Positions 44,356 to 56,194 are shown, counted from the first letter of the stretch. The stretch is DNA of 64,000 bases from Amaurobius ferox (GCA_951213105.1 OX578152.1:73297180-73361179), one strand, 5' to 3'. Numbers and translations are program-made. Notes: generated by a model from the sequence alone, not told the origin.

Positions 44356-45640
44356 ACAATTAAAAATAAGTGTATTATTTAGAACTCCAATCCTGAAGCC
44401 ATCGTTGGGGCTGTCGTTATCGTTAGCGATCATGCGTTATCCATAGCCAATCCTGCAACGGACCCACTTGATCTGTTTACACTGAACTTGATATCTTCTA
44501 ATTGCTTGCTCAGATGCAATTTTTGATAGTTTTCCCACCGTCAAAATAAATTCTTCTTTCAGAAACCTCCCTAATTTGAGCAGTACCCCCTGGACTCAAA
44601 CTGCACTTATGTAGCCCCCTAAATTTGTATTATCACATATCTCGGCTATTGCCCGTTCGGCATTACGCGTGGACCTACGTGATTGCCGTGTCTGCCTCCT
44701 GATTTGTGTAAAGAACTTGTATTTTCTGTACTGCAATAAACGCTTTCAATCTGCTCATGCTGAAATTGAAATCCTCTGAATACTTGCTCACATAAAATTT
44801 TTTGATGGATTTGCTAGATTAATAACCCCTTTTATGTGTATAAATATTTACTATTACATTTTTTCAAACGTATGATTTTAATCCTGATTCCACTCGTCCC
44901 TCTTGGCTTTTTGATCCATGTTTGTTGTTTTACGACTTCTGTGCCCACATAGCGGGCGTGTCTCTTTATTACATTTTATTCCCTTTATGCGCTAATTGCA
45001 AAAACGAAAAGAAACTGATTGTTATAAAAACTGATTGCCATATTTACTGAGGGTTAGCTGCTTTAAAATCATACTAGCTGCGGACACCGCAGCTTTCAGA
45101 ATATCTATACGCGTTTTTGCTTACACTCGTGATAAAAAACAAATAAATCTCACTTGATTGAGTATAAACGAAAGAGAAGAAATCGAGTAAAACTTTGCAG
45201 CCTAAATCGTGTCATATTTTTTAGTTATATTCACATCTGTTACCTTTTACATAAAGAGACTACATCAGCTTTCTTAGAAAGTTCTTCAATGCATGAAAAG
45301 CTATCTAATAATCTCTGAGATGAAAATCTCCTTAGTATGTTCCCACAGAACAATGTAAAATGAGATATCTATCCAAACTTCTCTAAAAGATATGCATTCC
45401 AGTCTTTTATAGGTACATTCTTTAAAATGAAATTCTCAAGTGAGGTATTCTAAAGCATGAATATGGCGCATTTAACTTTTATCTTGATTCTGGATCTGAA
45501 ATATCAAAGGGGTAATGTAAGCGATAGATGTGGAAGTCTGTCTAAGCACGACAATTTATGCAATGTAAGATGCAACTTAATATGCAAAGTGGAAAATATA
45601 TCGCTTTTTCTTGAAAATTTGTAAATTCTTTGACTGATAT
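44356..45640. other. Intergenic DNA; a less AT-rich block at 44380-44760
   Basis: The block at 44380-44760 has higher GC and a CAATAAACGCTTTCAATCTG poly(A)-type phrase near 44732, so it may be a retroelement end, but no partner was found. At 45076-45094 AGCTGCGG ACA CCGCAGCT forms a perfect 8-bp hairpin. Confidence 0.35.
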
Positions 45641-46325
45641 GTGCCTGATAGGTGACTGATAGGTAACGTAGGTGGTACCATCACTTACTTCAAAGTGCAA
45701 AGTTGATATTTTTAATCAACTTTTATTCTGTTAATGTCGAAGTATATTTAACGCAGATTGTTTTATGATTATAATCAGTTGACTATATTTTGACTAGATT
45801 GATATATTGACTAGATTATTAATAATTGACTGATAGGTAAAGTAGATGGTACTATCACAATGTGCGAAGTTGATATTTTTAATCAACTTTTTATTCTGTT
45901 AGTATCAAAGTATATTTAACTCAAATTATTTTAAGATTATAATTAGTTAACTAGATTCTGACTAGATTAATAGATGGACTAATAGTAGACTGATAAGTGA
46001 CTGATAGGTAACGTAGATTGTACCATCACTTCACAGTGCTAAGTTAATACTTTTAATCAACTTTTTAATTTGTTATATCGAAGTATATTTAACGCAGATT
46101 ATTTTCAGATCATAAATAGTTGACTATATTTTGACTAGATTAATAGATTGATTAGATTATTAATGGTTGACTGATAGGTGACTGATAGGTAACGTAGATG
46201 GTACCATAATTCCAAAGTGCGAAGTTGATACTTTTAATCAACTTTTTATTCTGTTAATATCGAAGTATATTTAATGCAGTTTATTTTAAGATTATTAATA
46301 GTTTACTATATTTTGCACCTGGGTT
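45641..46325 (+). repeat. Tandem repeat, four units of about 175 bp
   Basis: Units carry GACTGATAGGTAACGTAGRT, GGTACCATCACTT, AAGTGCGAAGTTGATA, TTTTAATCAACTTT and GTATATTTAACGCAGATT, at about 45662, 45835, 46007 and 46187. GTTGATATTTTTAATCAAC is itself a small inverted repeat. Confidence 0.85.
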
Positions 46326-46853
46326 GAGTTGCACCCATGATGTGGCATCTATTCATCAAACGGCTGTTTTAATAACATTCGTTCTTTTCTTCTTAATCAC
46401 TTTTTTTATTTTTTTTTTATTTTAAATGACTTAGCAAATAGTGAAATAGCACATGCTGTTGTAAATATTGACCAACTTTATGAACTATTTCTTTCTTTTA
46501 AAATTAAAATCACCAAAACATTGAATGTAGATCTAAAGGACATGCTAGGAACAGACGGATTAAATAGACTTTTTCAAATTTGAAGACGTTCTCAAATTAG
46601 ATAAAACATTTGGGCTCATCTACAGGTCACGACATTTTGTTTAAAAGCTTGATTTGAAAATCTACTGAGTATAACCCGTGAGTATGATTTCAATACATGA
46701 CGATAATTTGATTTCAACTACGTGCTTGAATTAACAAAAAATATTGGGCCAATCTGCAGGTCGAGATTCCTAGTTAAAAATGTTTATGAAAATTGGCTTA
46801 AAGATACTGAGAAGACAGGCTGGGGTCAGCCGTTGATTGAGCAAATAGCTGTA
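46326..46853. other. Intergenic DNA, nothing recognised
   Basis: Phrases of the type TTGGGCCAATCTGCAGGTCG (46744) and TTTGGGCTCATCTACAGGTC (46609) are related and recur again as TTGGCCAAATCTCTAGTTCG at 47757, beyond the inverted-repeat element. Confidence 0.4.
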
Positions 46854-47713
46854 CAGGGTGTCCCAAAGAGATTGAAACAGGCTTTAATTCGTTACCTATT
46901 GGAGATAAGTGGAAAATGTAAATTGCAAAAATGTTGAAAGTAAGGTAGGAAATAAGACTACGTTAATGAAATAGTCCTCCCAATCATTTTCAAGAAGTTA
47001 TACTTTTAAATTTTTATATAACCCCCTTAGACATATTTGGCCAATCAGAAATTTTTTATTTTTAATGCAACAAGATCATTAAGAATCTCGCATATCTGTA
47101 TCTTTAAAATTGAGCGAGTTATACTTAATTGAAAATTAAACATTATGAATGGGGACCCTATAACAAATTAGAAATGTAAATTTGTGACATATCACAAAAA
47201 AATAAAATTGGATGAAAATACATAGGAAACCCAACCGCGTAGTGAGTACCACGGCTTTATATGATCTCTGTCTGTGTAATGCTTTATTTAGATGCATTTG
47301 TGGCAAAAAAATTGACATTTTTTAAAGTATTTTTGATCTAAACAATTTCCATTGTCAATTTGTTTATGATCCCTATTTTCACTGATGAAACAGCCTTTCA
47401 CATGGTACGGAAAAGTGGCATAAGTCAGATTTTTTCCGTTATCATAATTTAGTTGATTTTAAAGATTTCAGATATGCGGGTTTTTTTAATGCTGTTGTTG
47501 CTTTAAAAAAAAAAAATTTCTGATTGTCCAAATTTGTCTAAGGGGTCGTATAAAAATTTAAAAATTGTAACTTTTTAAAATTAACGGGAAAACTATTTCA
47601 TTAACGTAGTCTTATTTCCTACATTACTTTCAGCATTTTGGCAATTTACATTGCCCACTTATATCCAACAGGTAAAGAATTAAAGCGCGTTTCAATCTTT
47701 TTGGGACATCCTG
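46854..47713. mobile_element. Long-inverted-repeat MITE (860 bp), TA target site
   Basis: Left end CAGGGTGTCCCAAAGAGATT; inverse right end CAGGATGTCCCAAAAAGATT. Similarity between the arms continues inward for at least 240 bp (GGAAATAAGACTACGTTAAT, TTTAAATTTTTATA.., AATCAGAAATTTTTTATTTT). TA flanks both sides (46852-46853, 47714-47715). The centre (about 47130-47400) has no transposase. Mariner-type terminus by target and end sequence. Confidence 0.85.
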
Positions 47714-47884
47714 TATAGTTCAAATTTGAATGCGTTATCGAGTTGAATAGAAATGTTGGCCAAATCTCTAGTTCGAAATCCTTTGTATAAAAAATAGATT
47801 CGTTGTGATTATCATGATTAATGTTTTTTATGCCCCGAGGCACATAAGGCACATTACTTACTGTTATAATTAATTGCTTACTGT

Positions 47885-48170
47885 TCATAGGTTTTAGTTT
47901 TCGAGATATAAGCATTACAAACTTGAAAAACGAAATATTTTCATTTTTCTACAACTTAACATGACGATTCCTTTAAAACTAAAAAAATATTTATAAAAAA
48001 AAATATTAATCTAGAAACTGGATTTCCTACTGAAAATTTTTGGCGCATACTGTTTGTATATATATATATTTTATACTTTAAAATATATTTTGAGTGAAAG
48101 CAAGGACAGTTAAAGAAAAACTCGCTTGGACAAAAAAGGTTTAGTTTTTCCTAAAAAAAAATACACAATA
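47885..48170 (+). repeat. Dispersed repeat family D, copy 2
   Basis: Counterpart of 8520-8785. A short (TA)n lies at 48228-48250 just beyond. Confidence 0.55.
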
Positions 48171-48463
48171 ACATATTGAAATTATTTTTGTTTAATAGTA
48201 AATGGTACCATAGTTTCAACAAAAGAAGTATATATATATATATATATATTTCCTTTTTATCTATTGATTTCGGAAATATCAGCGTCCAAAATATTTACAT
48301 TTTTCGATTGGTATTTTTTTCATCTGAAATAATGTGTTATATAACCATTATACCGAAAACACACATTTTTAGTTTTCGATGGATCTAGATAGCCACATGC
48401 GTCTGAAATACTGGACGCGTTTTCATTACGTATTGACAATTCCGAGAAATTAAATAGTTTTTA

Positions 48464-48844
48464 TCAACCAGGATTGAAAAAATATAATTTTTGTTTTTTG
48501 TAATCTACAAACCATTGCTTAAATCTTAGTTTAAAACCAGTGGTGTTCAACCCGTCTATCGCAATATCCCAATCGATCGCCATGGCTTGTTGTTGTAAAT
48601 GTTTAAAATAACTGCAACTTTCATGTCGTTTCGCCGACTCTTCGTATAGATGGCGCTGCTCCTTTTCTGCTTTGTCTAAGCTGGAGTAATTGTCATATGC
48701 ATGGAATCGAAATGTACGTCTGTTTGTGTTGATGTCCTGTAATGAGCTGTAGTTGTTGTTTAAAACATGTATATAATAATTCCTCGTCATGCTTTGCTTC
48801 CTAATCCAATCCGTACCATAAATCAAATCACTTGTCAATTCGAT
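48464..48844 (-). CDS. Candidate exon of an unrecognised hydrophilic protein
   Basis: An open frame of about 126 codons runs from an acceptor-like TCCACAG (ending at 48845, after a TTTTTCTCC tract) to a TGA at 48464. It has no ATG at its left edge, so it fits a last exon better than a complete gene. The product starts IELTSDLIYGTDWIRKQ, has the charged, aromatic middle RRTFRFHAYDNYSSLDKAEK and EQRHLYEESAKRHESCSYFK, then AIDWDIAIDGLNTTGFKLRF, and ends in KQKLYFFNPG. No signal peptide or membrane segment. Composition is protein-like, less AT-driven than other frames here. I do not recognise the family. No repeat copy of it occurs in the window. Confidence 0.4.
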   Translation of the reverse strand: MELTSDLIYGTDWIRKQSMTRNYYIHVLNNNYSSLQDINTNRRTFRFHAYDNYSSLDKAEKEQRHLYEESAKRHESCSYFKHLQQQAMAIDWDIAIDGLNTTGFKLRFKQWFVDYKKQKLYFFNPG

Positions 48845-48959
48845 CTGTGGACTATTTTGGAGAAAAATGAGAAGTTTTTAATTGAGCTTTACGGAGGCAA
48901 ATATTACATTTTACCGTTAAGCTCTAAACGTGTGAGGTTAAATTTATTTACTTTTTGAT

Positions 48960-49735
48960 TAACTATTCATTTTGACTGTATTGCGGTTTAACTTTATGAG
49001 GAATACCCGGCTATAAAAAGCTCCAACCCCAGGTGTGTGCTAGCCAGAGTGTGGGAATTTTACTGGAGCTCCTAACCATCAAAGGGTTGTATAACCGGGA
49101 ATGAATGGTGAACATCTATTTTTGTCCCAATGATGTTCCTGAAATTGGATGAATGATTGAACATAAGATAAGATAGAGATAGATCAAGTAAGTGCCACAA
49201 TACAAGCACTTTGAGAAGCTCCCACGCGGGCAGATTTCCCACAGCGGGATCAGGTTCCGCAAAGGAAGGAAATACAGTACGCCAAAAAGGACTTTGAGTC
49301 CAGGCCAGTCAGTGATGGGTTGCAGCAGAAAACCGTTTGAATAGTAGGGTATGAAGAAAAGAACATCCATGGGCCCTCGAGCATGTAGGTTTTTCTTTAA
49401 CTTTGACAAATTCGATGCATTTGTCGAAACTGATGTCCAACAAGGTCAATTTAAGTACCTTGAACATATGCATGAATTTAGCAAGGCATGGGGAATTTCC
49501 TGTGTGTGTGGGGGGGGGGGATTTAATTTGCTCACTTTCGATGGTTTTAGATTCCGGGGTAAATTTAGATGATTGGTTGGACAGAAGCTGAACTTTGCCA
49601 GATGCGTACAATTGCAGGCCACAGCCGGAGATTCCATTGGGTGCGGACAATTCCTGGTAGGATGCATCCTAGCACACTTCATGCATCTGCTCAGGCAGGA
49701 GCAGCATACTAGGAAGAACTAACTCTAACAGTGCA
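48960..49735. other. GC-richer block with overlapping frames, unidentified
   Basis: Less AT-rich than its surroundings. A TATA-like CTATAAAAAGC at 49010 is followed by AGCTCCA...TGGAGCT arms (about 49018 and 49064). Several 60-113 codon frames overlap on both strands (the longest at 49309-49650, -). None has a recognised motif. A G-run interrupts it at about 49509-49519. An unidentified mobile element or a decayed gene are both possible. Confidence 0.3.
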
Positions 49736-50599
49736 ACATTGCATTTTAAAGAAACAGTATGATCTCTCTCTCAATTATGATATAATAGTGTCGTATTTTA
49801 CATAGATATTTCGTAAAGGTTTTGGAAATTTTTTTGTCTAAAGTAATTAAAATTGAAAATTTACAATTTTATCGAGATTTTCTTGATATTTTTCAGTTTG
49901 GTGAAAGAAGCTGAAATGTCCCATCCCTCCTACTTAAATACACCCCTGATTATATGACATTTTAGCTACAGTCAAGGATTGGTCTCCAGCTTAAATGCAT
50001 ATCGAAAGTAGATCTTGACGTTCTAAAAGTTGGACACCACTGTTTTAAACCATGGTCTAAACCAAAAACTGGTTTAAATGCAAAAATATAGTTTAAGCAA
50101 TAAAATAATATGGTTTAAACCAATGGAGTGCAAACAGGGGCGGAACCTCATTTGATTGCGCCCCGTGCTGCTTAAAATATTACTCTCTCCTTTATCCCCT
50201 CTTCCCACTTAACCCTCATGTTATGCCACTTTCGTTGTTAAAAAAATTCCACTTCTTTTGTAAATGTAGAGGATTTTATTATTCATTTTATACATAAATA
50301 TTGTTTTGTATAAAATGTTAAATACGTAATTAAGGTTTTATTAACAAATGAATTTTTGCGGTCTCCCCATAGTGTGCCATTTCGCTTTTAAGCTGCTTAT
50401 GCCGCACACTAGTGGGGCCCCTCAGACAAAATGCCCAGGATTTCTGAAATAAAACGTTGATTTAAAAATGGAGATTTGCATATCCCACCTTTAACGATAG
50501 ATTTTAGGATGCTACGTATCCCGTCCTCATTGTTATAAGATAAAATTCGTCTTTTTCTTGTTTCTTCTAATAACTATCATTTACAAACCCTCTAAACAT
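49736..50599. other. Intergenic DNA, nothing recognised
   Basis: A GGTTTAAA phrase recurs several times around 50040-50130. No gene recognised. Confidence 0.45.
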
Positions 50600-51105
50600 A
50601 GCGCCCCTCTCCTTCGCCCCCCCCCCCCTTTCCTTCGCCACTGCTTCAAAGGCAAGTTTAAAAGAAATATGACGACAATTGTATTTTGTAGTGGTTACTA
50701 TTTAAATGATTGATTAATAATGCAACATTCTTAAGATGAGTTACAAATTATCGTAAATATATACTGGTTTTCCCCCAAATCACCCCATATCTCCTCCTTC
50801 TATTTTTAAAAATGGTAACTGTTTAAACGATTGATCAGTAATGCAACATTATTAAGATGACTTGCAAATTATCGTAAATATATACGGGTTTTACCCCAAA
50901 TCACCGCAAAACTCCTACGGGCCTCAAAATCACCCCAAATTTCTTGCACCCCCCTCCTCTTCCTTCGCCACTGCTTCAAAGGCAAGTTAAAAATAAATAT
51001 ATTGACAATTATTTTTTAAAGTGGTTACTGTTTGAATGATTGATCAATACTGCAACATTTGTAAGATGAGTTGTAAATTATCGTAAATATATACGGGTTT
51101 TCCCC
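50600..51105 (+). repeat. Tandem repeat, about three units of 155-180 bp
   Basis: CCTTCGCCACTGCTTCAAAG plus GCAAGTT occurs at 50632 and 50965. GTGGTTACTRTTTRAATGAT at about 50690 and 51021, with a variant at 50813. ATTATCGTAAATATATACGG plus GTTTT occurs three times (about 50751, 50872 and 51073). C-rich runs separate the units. Confidence 0.85.
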
Positions 51106-52463
51106 TTCCAAAAATTAGCCTTAAAAGCCATACTTAACAAAACACTCAACAATTTCGAAGACTTCCAACAACAGAACCCTTTTCTTGTAAACCATCAAAT
51201 ATAGAATTTACATCCTCCGTGAAAAATTTCTGCTTACACCACCAGCAAGCAGTATCTAATTCCATATAATCCAATAATCCTAACAGGCGAAACCTTATCG
51301 CTGCAACAATCCAAAACAGAACAATGACCAAGCCATTCAAAGTCTCACAAGGGAGACGAATTCCACTCACACACTCTCGCTCTTCGCTGAAGAATTCCCG
51401 TTAAATAACGGCGAAAACATTAGTCTGTGTCTGTACGTCCCACTTACCTTAATCTCAATTGTATTTGCCCACCAATATAGAGAAGAAGGAGTATTAAAGG
51501 TTTTTCTTTCTTTCCACTGTGCAGCTCTGGGGGATGTGAAGAAATCAACAGCGACATGCTTTTCGCTTTGTAATTTGAGGTGTATTTCGTTACAATGTTA
51601 TAGGGGTACGCGAGATGTAGAATTTATTTTGTATTGTGTTCTTTGAATTGTGATAATATTGAGAAGGGAATACTTGGATAAATTGTATTTTCAGTTGTTC
51701 GAAGGATGAGTTGTGTATAAAGACATAGTTGTTGAGGTGCTATTTTTCAGGAATTTTAATTTAATTTAATTCAATTTAATTTTAATTTTACAGTAAACCT
51801 GGATTGTTGTATGTTATACTGACTTCAGTTAGCGAGTTATGATAATCCTGAAATTGAAAAAAACTTGATTCAAGTATATGCATTTTTTGTTGCAAACAAA
51901 TAATTTGTTGTTTATATTATTCTATGTGATGTTTTTTTTTTCAATTTCAATTTATTTATTTTATTTTAATTTAATTTAAACTGCAATTTAATTTAATTTG
52001 ACTTGACTTTAATTCGATTTAATTTAATTGAATTTAGATTGTTTAATTTGATTTAATTTAATCTTAATTTATAGTTTAAATTTATTTAATTGACTCCTAG
52101 CTTCAATTTTACAGAAAAACCTGAATTGTTTTAATCTCCTCTATTTAAAAAAAAATCAATCTGGTAGATTATATTGTAAAAAATCTGACGTAGACTTTCA
52201 TTTATGCAATGACTGTACTTACGTAATTCAATACTGTATTTCTTTCACAATAAAATAATAGTACTTTCACAGCAATAATACTTCTTTCTCAGAAATGACT
52301 GTACTGACGTAATGCAATACTGTACTTCTTTCACAGCAAAATAATGGTGTTCAAGAAGGATATGAACATCATTACTAATATGAACTATTATTGATATGAA
52401 TATCAGGTATCCAAGAACATTGATATCTAGGTTCTGGAGGTGATTTTGATGAGGAATGGTCAC
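51106..52463. other. Intergenic DNA; TTTAA-rich stretch
   Basis: 51740-52090 is dominated by AATTTAATTTAA-type simple sequence. 52240-52330 has two related blocks (CTTTCACAGCAATAATACTT and CTTTCACAGCAAAATAATGG). A 74-codon minus frame at 51146-51370 (containing LVIVLFWIVAAIRFRLLGLL) is unrecognised. Confidence 0.4.
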
Positions 52464-52650
52464 GAGTACGGGCACGTTACACCTGTGAGTCCGAAAGTCC
52501 TTCCGAGATGTTGGTGGTAGGTGAAGGATGATACGGTCCTTGTGTATGTCACCCCCACTGGGTTCCTATCCAAACTGGGTGGCACTTGTCCAGCTGTCAA
52601 AATAGATACCTTTTCCAATTTTGGATAGGTCAGGCGGTCTATGTTAAAAA
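52464..52650 (+). mobile_element. SINE S1, old diverged body fragment
   Basis: CCGAAAGTCCTTCCGAGATG, GTTGGTGGTAGGTGAAGG, TCACCCCCACTGGGTTCCTA and GGATAGGTCAGGCGGTCTAT follow the S1 body in order with many substitutions. No head and no clear target-site duplication. Confidence 0.8.
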
Positions 52651-53144
52651 GCAAGAAATAAAGAAAGGAATCAATGGAAACATCAGTAACAGAATGTATT
52701 AACGTTTCCATAGATGAGGTAACTGATTAGCTTAGTGTTTCCACTGATTTATAGTGTTTCTGGCGCCAATTACATTGTTTGAGAAAATACGATATGATCA
52801 GAAGTTGTATTTATTTTTCTCAATTGCGTCATGCAAGAACATGCTTAAAACATGTTTTATTTTTTCCTTAGGTTAATCGTTAATTGAGAAGAAACATTTG
52901 AAACATGACTTACTCTAGTTTAAAAAAAATTCAGATTATTACACAGCATACAAAAGTTGGCTTCATTTTACGAAAAACTATGTCAACGATGAGCAATAAT
53001 CAGCAAGTTCATATTGAACGACAAACAGTGTGCAACTGAAGAGTTTCAGAGAGTTCCATCCGATTCCAGCGCCTTTGTGGGAAATAGACGCTCTATCCCC
53101 TTCTTAAGCCGATATCCCATTCCGCCTTACGTCTGCCCTACTAC
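52651..53144. other. Intergenic DNA, nothing recognised
   Basis: No supportable feature. Confidence 0.45.
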
Positions 53145-53960
53145 TTTTTATTTCATGTAATTTTTTATCAATTTATTTAAAAAATTGTGCAATAGCTCAA
53201 GAGCGGTTCACTCGTTTTCTGATGCAAAATTACGTATAGAATAATTATGTACTTAACAGTATTGACGCTCTTGATTTCGCAATGATTTTTCCAATATTTA
53301 ATTGAAAATTAAGGATCTTCTGAATTTTTTATTGCGTTTAAAAGCAATGGGTTTTAAGTTTCACTGAATGTAGTAATAATACCGATTTTTTTGTTATGTT
53401 TTCTTCGTTCATGAGATATCATGTTCACAGAATCGTGGATACAGACATCTACACACCCCCATATATGCACAAACACATATACACACCTACACACCCACAT
53501 ACATACACAAACACATACACATACATACACAAACACATACACATACATACACAAACACATACACACAGACTTCACAGGGCGCGGTAGCCCATTGGTTAGA
53601 GCACTGGAGTTGCACTCGGTAGGCCCGGGTTCGATTCCAGCCACTGCCAAAACTGCCGCCGTGTTCATGCGGAGTACGATCACGTTAAACATGTGGGTCC
53701 GAAAGTCCTCCCGAGAGGTTGGTGGTAGGGGAAGGAGGGTACGGTTCTTGTGGATGCCTCCCCCACTGGGTTCCGGTCTAAATTGGGTGGCACTTCCCGA
53801 CCGTCCAAACAGTTACCTTACACCTTCCTGGTAGGTCGGACGGTCTGGATTTCAACAACAACACAGACTTCACAGAAAAATAATTAGCGAAAATTATCCA
53901 ATTTTTTTTCCCTAGACTTCCCACCAAAAGATACAATTGCATGAATTTACATAAAATATA
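53145..53960 (+). mobile_element. Hairpin-ended element H9, diverged, interrupted by a SINE
   Basis: CAATAGCTCAAGAGCGGTTC, TTCGTTCATGAGATATCATG and a long irregular CA core (53441-53570) with CACACAGACTTCACAG at its end follow the H-family order. The hairpin half beyond the SINE is not recognisable past about 53880. The S1 SINE at 53577 lies in the CAGACTTCAC motif that closes the core. Confidence 0.5.
53577..53860 (+). mobile_element. SINE S1 with intact tRNA-like head, full length, 14-bp target-site duplication
   Basis: Head: GGGCGCGGTAGCCCATTGGT plus TAGAGC (A-box-like) and GGCCCGGGTTCGATTCCAGC (B box, GGTTCGATTCC). The body follows from GCCGCCGTGTTCATGCGGAG and ends GGTCGGACGGTCTGG and a CAA tail. 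ACACAGACTTCACA occurs exactly at 53563-53576 and 53861-53874. The head resembles a pol III tRNA promoter, although the acceptor stem does not pair as in a functional tRNA. This is the youngest-looking copy in the window. Confidence 0.95.
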
Positions 53961-55064
53961 AATCCATATACACGATCTAAAAACAATCTTCCTCATTTGC
54001 CTCTTAAACTGTTGACTGTATCTTTCAAGAATGCGGTCCTATTATCTCAGCATCTTCGCACATATCCACAACCACGAGAGGCCGGACGGAGCTCCGAAAA
54101 GAAACAGTAAAATGAGGCGAACTCGGGAGAACTCCTGTGTCAAGGCAAACGTATGAAATTTGAATACCGCACGCTTTTGGGGTGAAACGTATTACACCGC
54201 ATCTTGATAATCATTATATCGGCCACGAAATATGTGAGGGAACCAGTTCATCTCTTGGCGGCATTCCAGCTGGGATTTTCACAATTTCTCGTAAGGGAAG
54301 AATCGGGTTAACACCCCACCATTGTGAGAAACACGTGCCTATATAAAAATGATAAAATGTTCTTTATGAATTTTATTTCGAAATTATGCCCTAGAATGGT
54401 TTTGTTATATGTATGTTTTGTGGAGAAGGATTTGAATGTGAAAAGTTGAATTACATTAAAAAAATATTCTTTTATAATCGTTACATTACCAGTATTTAAT
54501 TAATAATATGTAAGTACAAATACAAATTTTGCCCAGCAGTCACATTTATGTCATGATGTCATGCTTATCAAATAAAGGTCTCATACCGGAGGTAGGACCG
54601 GTCTTAGGACTAGGGACTCCTACCTAATCGTCACGCTGCTACTGCTGTCACATTTTAACTTTAGCGGTTAGTTATCAATTTCAGTACACTAAAAATACAC
54701 CTAGATGCTTCACCACAAACTACACATATTAGTAGATCGATTTATTCACAGTGATGCCCGGGATTTAAAGCAGGGATTAACTTATCCTATTAAAACAAAA
54801 ATTTAGAGCGCGTTTCTGCAGGTCGAAGCAAAACCACAATTAAAATAAAGCATTTGTTTTCCAATAAATAAAAATCTGCTAGACGAAAAATTTTACATGT
54901 ATTTTAAATTGAATGGCTTCCACAGGCCAAAACATTGTTCCAAAACAAGAAATTTGCTCATCGAACATGAAACATTTGTCAAACAACGACCTTCGTGTCA
55001 ATGTTTTGAAGAATAAATCAATCTGCGTATCTTAGTTACTAAAATTTACTTCCCTTTTATATTT
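53961..55064. other. Intergenic DNA, nothing recognised
   Basis: 54030-54330 is less AT-rich, without an identifiable element. TCTCATACCGGAGGTAGGAC near 54577 is a GC-richer phrase without a partner. Confidence 0.4.
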
Positions 55065-55290
55065 CGTTTCATGAAAGTTTTGTTTTGTTCATGGGTCATG
55101 TCCACAGTATCGAATATTTCATTTCATGAAACTTTTATTTTGTCTATTGGTCATATCCATAGCATCGAATACTTCATGAAAATGTTGATTTGTCTATTGG
55201 TCATGTCCACAGCATCAAATATTTTGTTTCATGAAACTTTTGTTTTATCTATTGGTCATATCCACAGCATCGAATATTTTGTTTTGACAT
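55065..55290 (+). repeat. Tandem repeat, about four units of 50-65 bp
   Basis: TTTCATGAAACTTTTGTTTT, CTATTGGTCATATCCACAGC and ATCGAATATTTTGTT recur near 55069, 55131, 55168 and 55226. The 87-codon frame here translates them as repeated LSIGHIHSIEYF-like phrases and is probably not a gene. Confidence 0.85.
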
Positions 55291-55683
55291 GTGGACATGC
55301 GGCCTTTAAAGAAGACAGTTCTTGGTTCGTATGAACCAAGGAATACGCTGTCGTGCGTCTCGCCCATCATTAACAAAATTCTAAACGCTCAGGAGAAATG
55401 CCATTCCCTGTTTTTACGCAGAAGTAGTTTCACTTCAATACTGGGTGATGATTTCCTGCAGACGGGCTAAAATAATTCCCTGCGTTATTAATGAATTCGA
55501 AATGAATTTATCTGCCAGAAAAATTATAAAATTCTTGCTTTAAGGAGTTTGTTCTCGCTGATACATGTATTAACCGTCGCGTTGAACAACAGTGACTGCT
55601 TTACTATGGTCCACTGCGATCACGGTTACTAATACTTTGATAAACCGTTTCGATAGAATTGTAGCAAAAAAATGGTAAAATAT
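55291..55683. other. Intergenic DNA, nothing recognised
   Basis: No supportable feature. Confidence 0.45.
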
Positions 55684-55782
55684 CATAGATGGCCATCATC
55701 AGTACTTGTAAACTTACATAGATGGCCATCATAAGTACTTGTAAACTTACATAGCTGGCCATCATAGGTACTTGTGAACATT
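55684..55782 (+). repeat. Minisatellite, three 33-bp units
   Basis: CATAGATGGCCATCATCAGT plus ACTTGTAAACTTA, three times with few changes. Confidence 0.95.
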
Positions 55783-56190
55783 AACCATTTTATGCCTAAA
55801 ATTAGCCATTTAGGAGTATTAAACATTCCAGAAAAAATTACATTTGGACATAAAATGGCAACAATGGTGGTGATGGGAAATCAGTTAAGCGCTTCCATGT
55901 TTATAATAGCATGTTTCGTACACTTAGGAAATATTTGTTAGTGTATGTGTGTGTGCATTTATCGCTAGAAAATTTTACGTGTATGTGTGTTATGTAAATA
56001 ATTAAAACTGGATATAATACTCGTATTCTGTAATTCATAAGATTAGAAGGCGAATTATTCAAAATTTAAGATTTTCTTATCATTATTCCCTATAGCGAAA
56101 GCAAATGAAATTCAGGCAGAGTTACAAACAGACACCCTTGATAAAGCTTTAATAATATGATATGTTTAAGAAGTATAAATGCATAAACAC
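55783..56190. other. Intergenic DNA, nothing recognised
   Basis: A GTGTATGTGTGTGTGCATT phrase near 55941 is the only simple sequence. Confidence 0.45.
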
Positions 56191-56194
56191 CCCA

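Noticed and set aside
44700..44760. LTR end (CAATAAACGC)
   Set aside because: A single poly(A)-type signal without a matching repeat, TATA box or internal genes is not sufficient.
53577..53650. A tRNA gene
   Set aside because: A and B boxes are present, but the acceptor arms do not pair, and the sequence continues into the S1 SINE body inside a target-site duplication.
55071..55334. Repeat-containing protein (LSIGHIHSIEYF-like units)
   Set aside because: The frame coincides with a tandem DNA repeat, and units vary in length out of frame elsewhere, so it is probably incidental.
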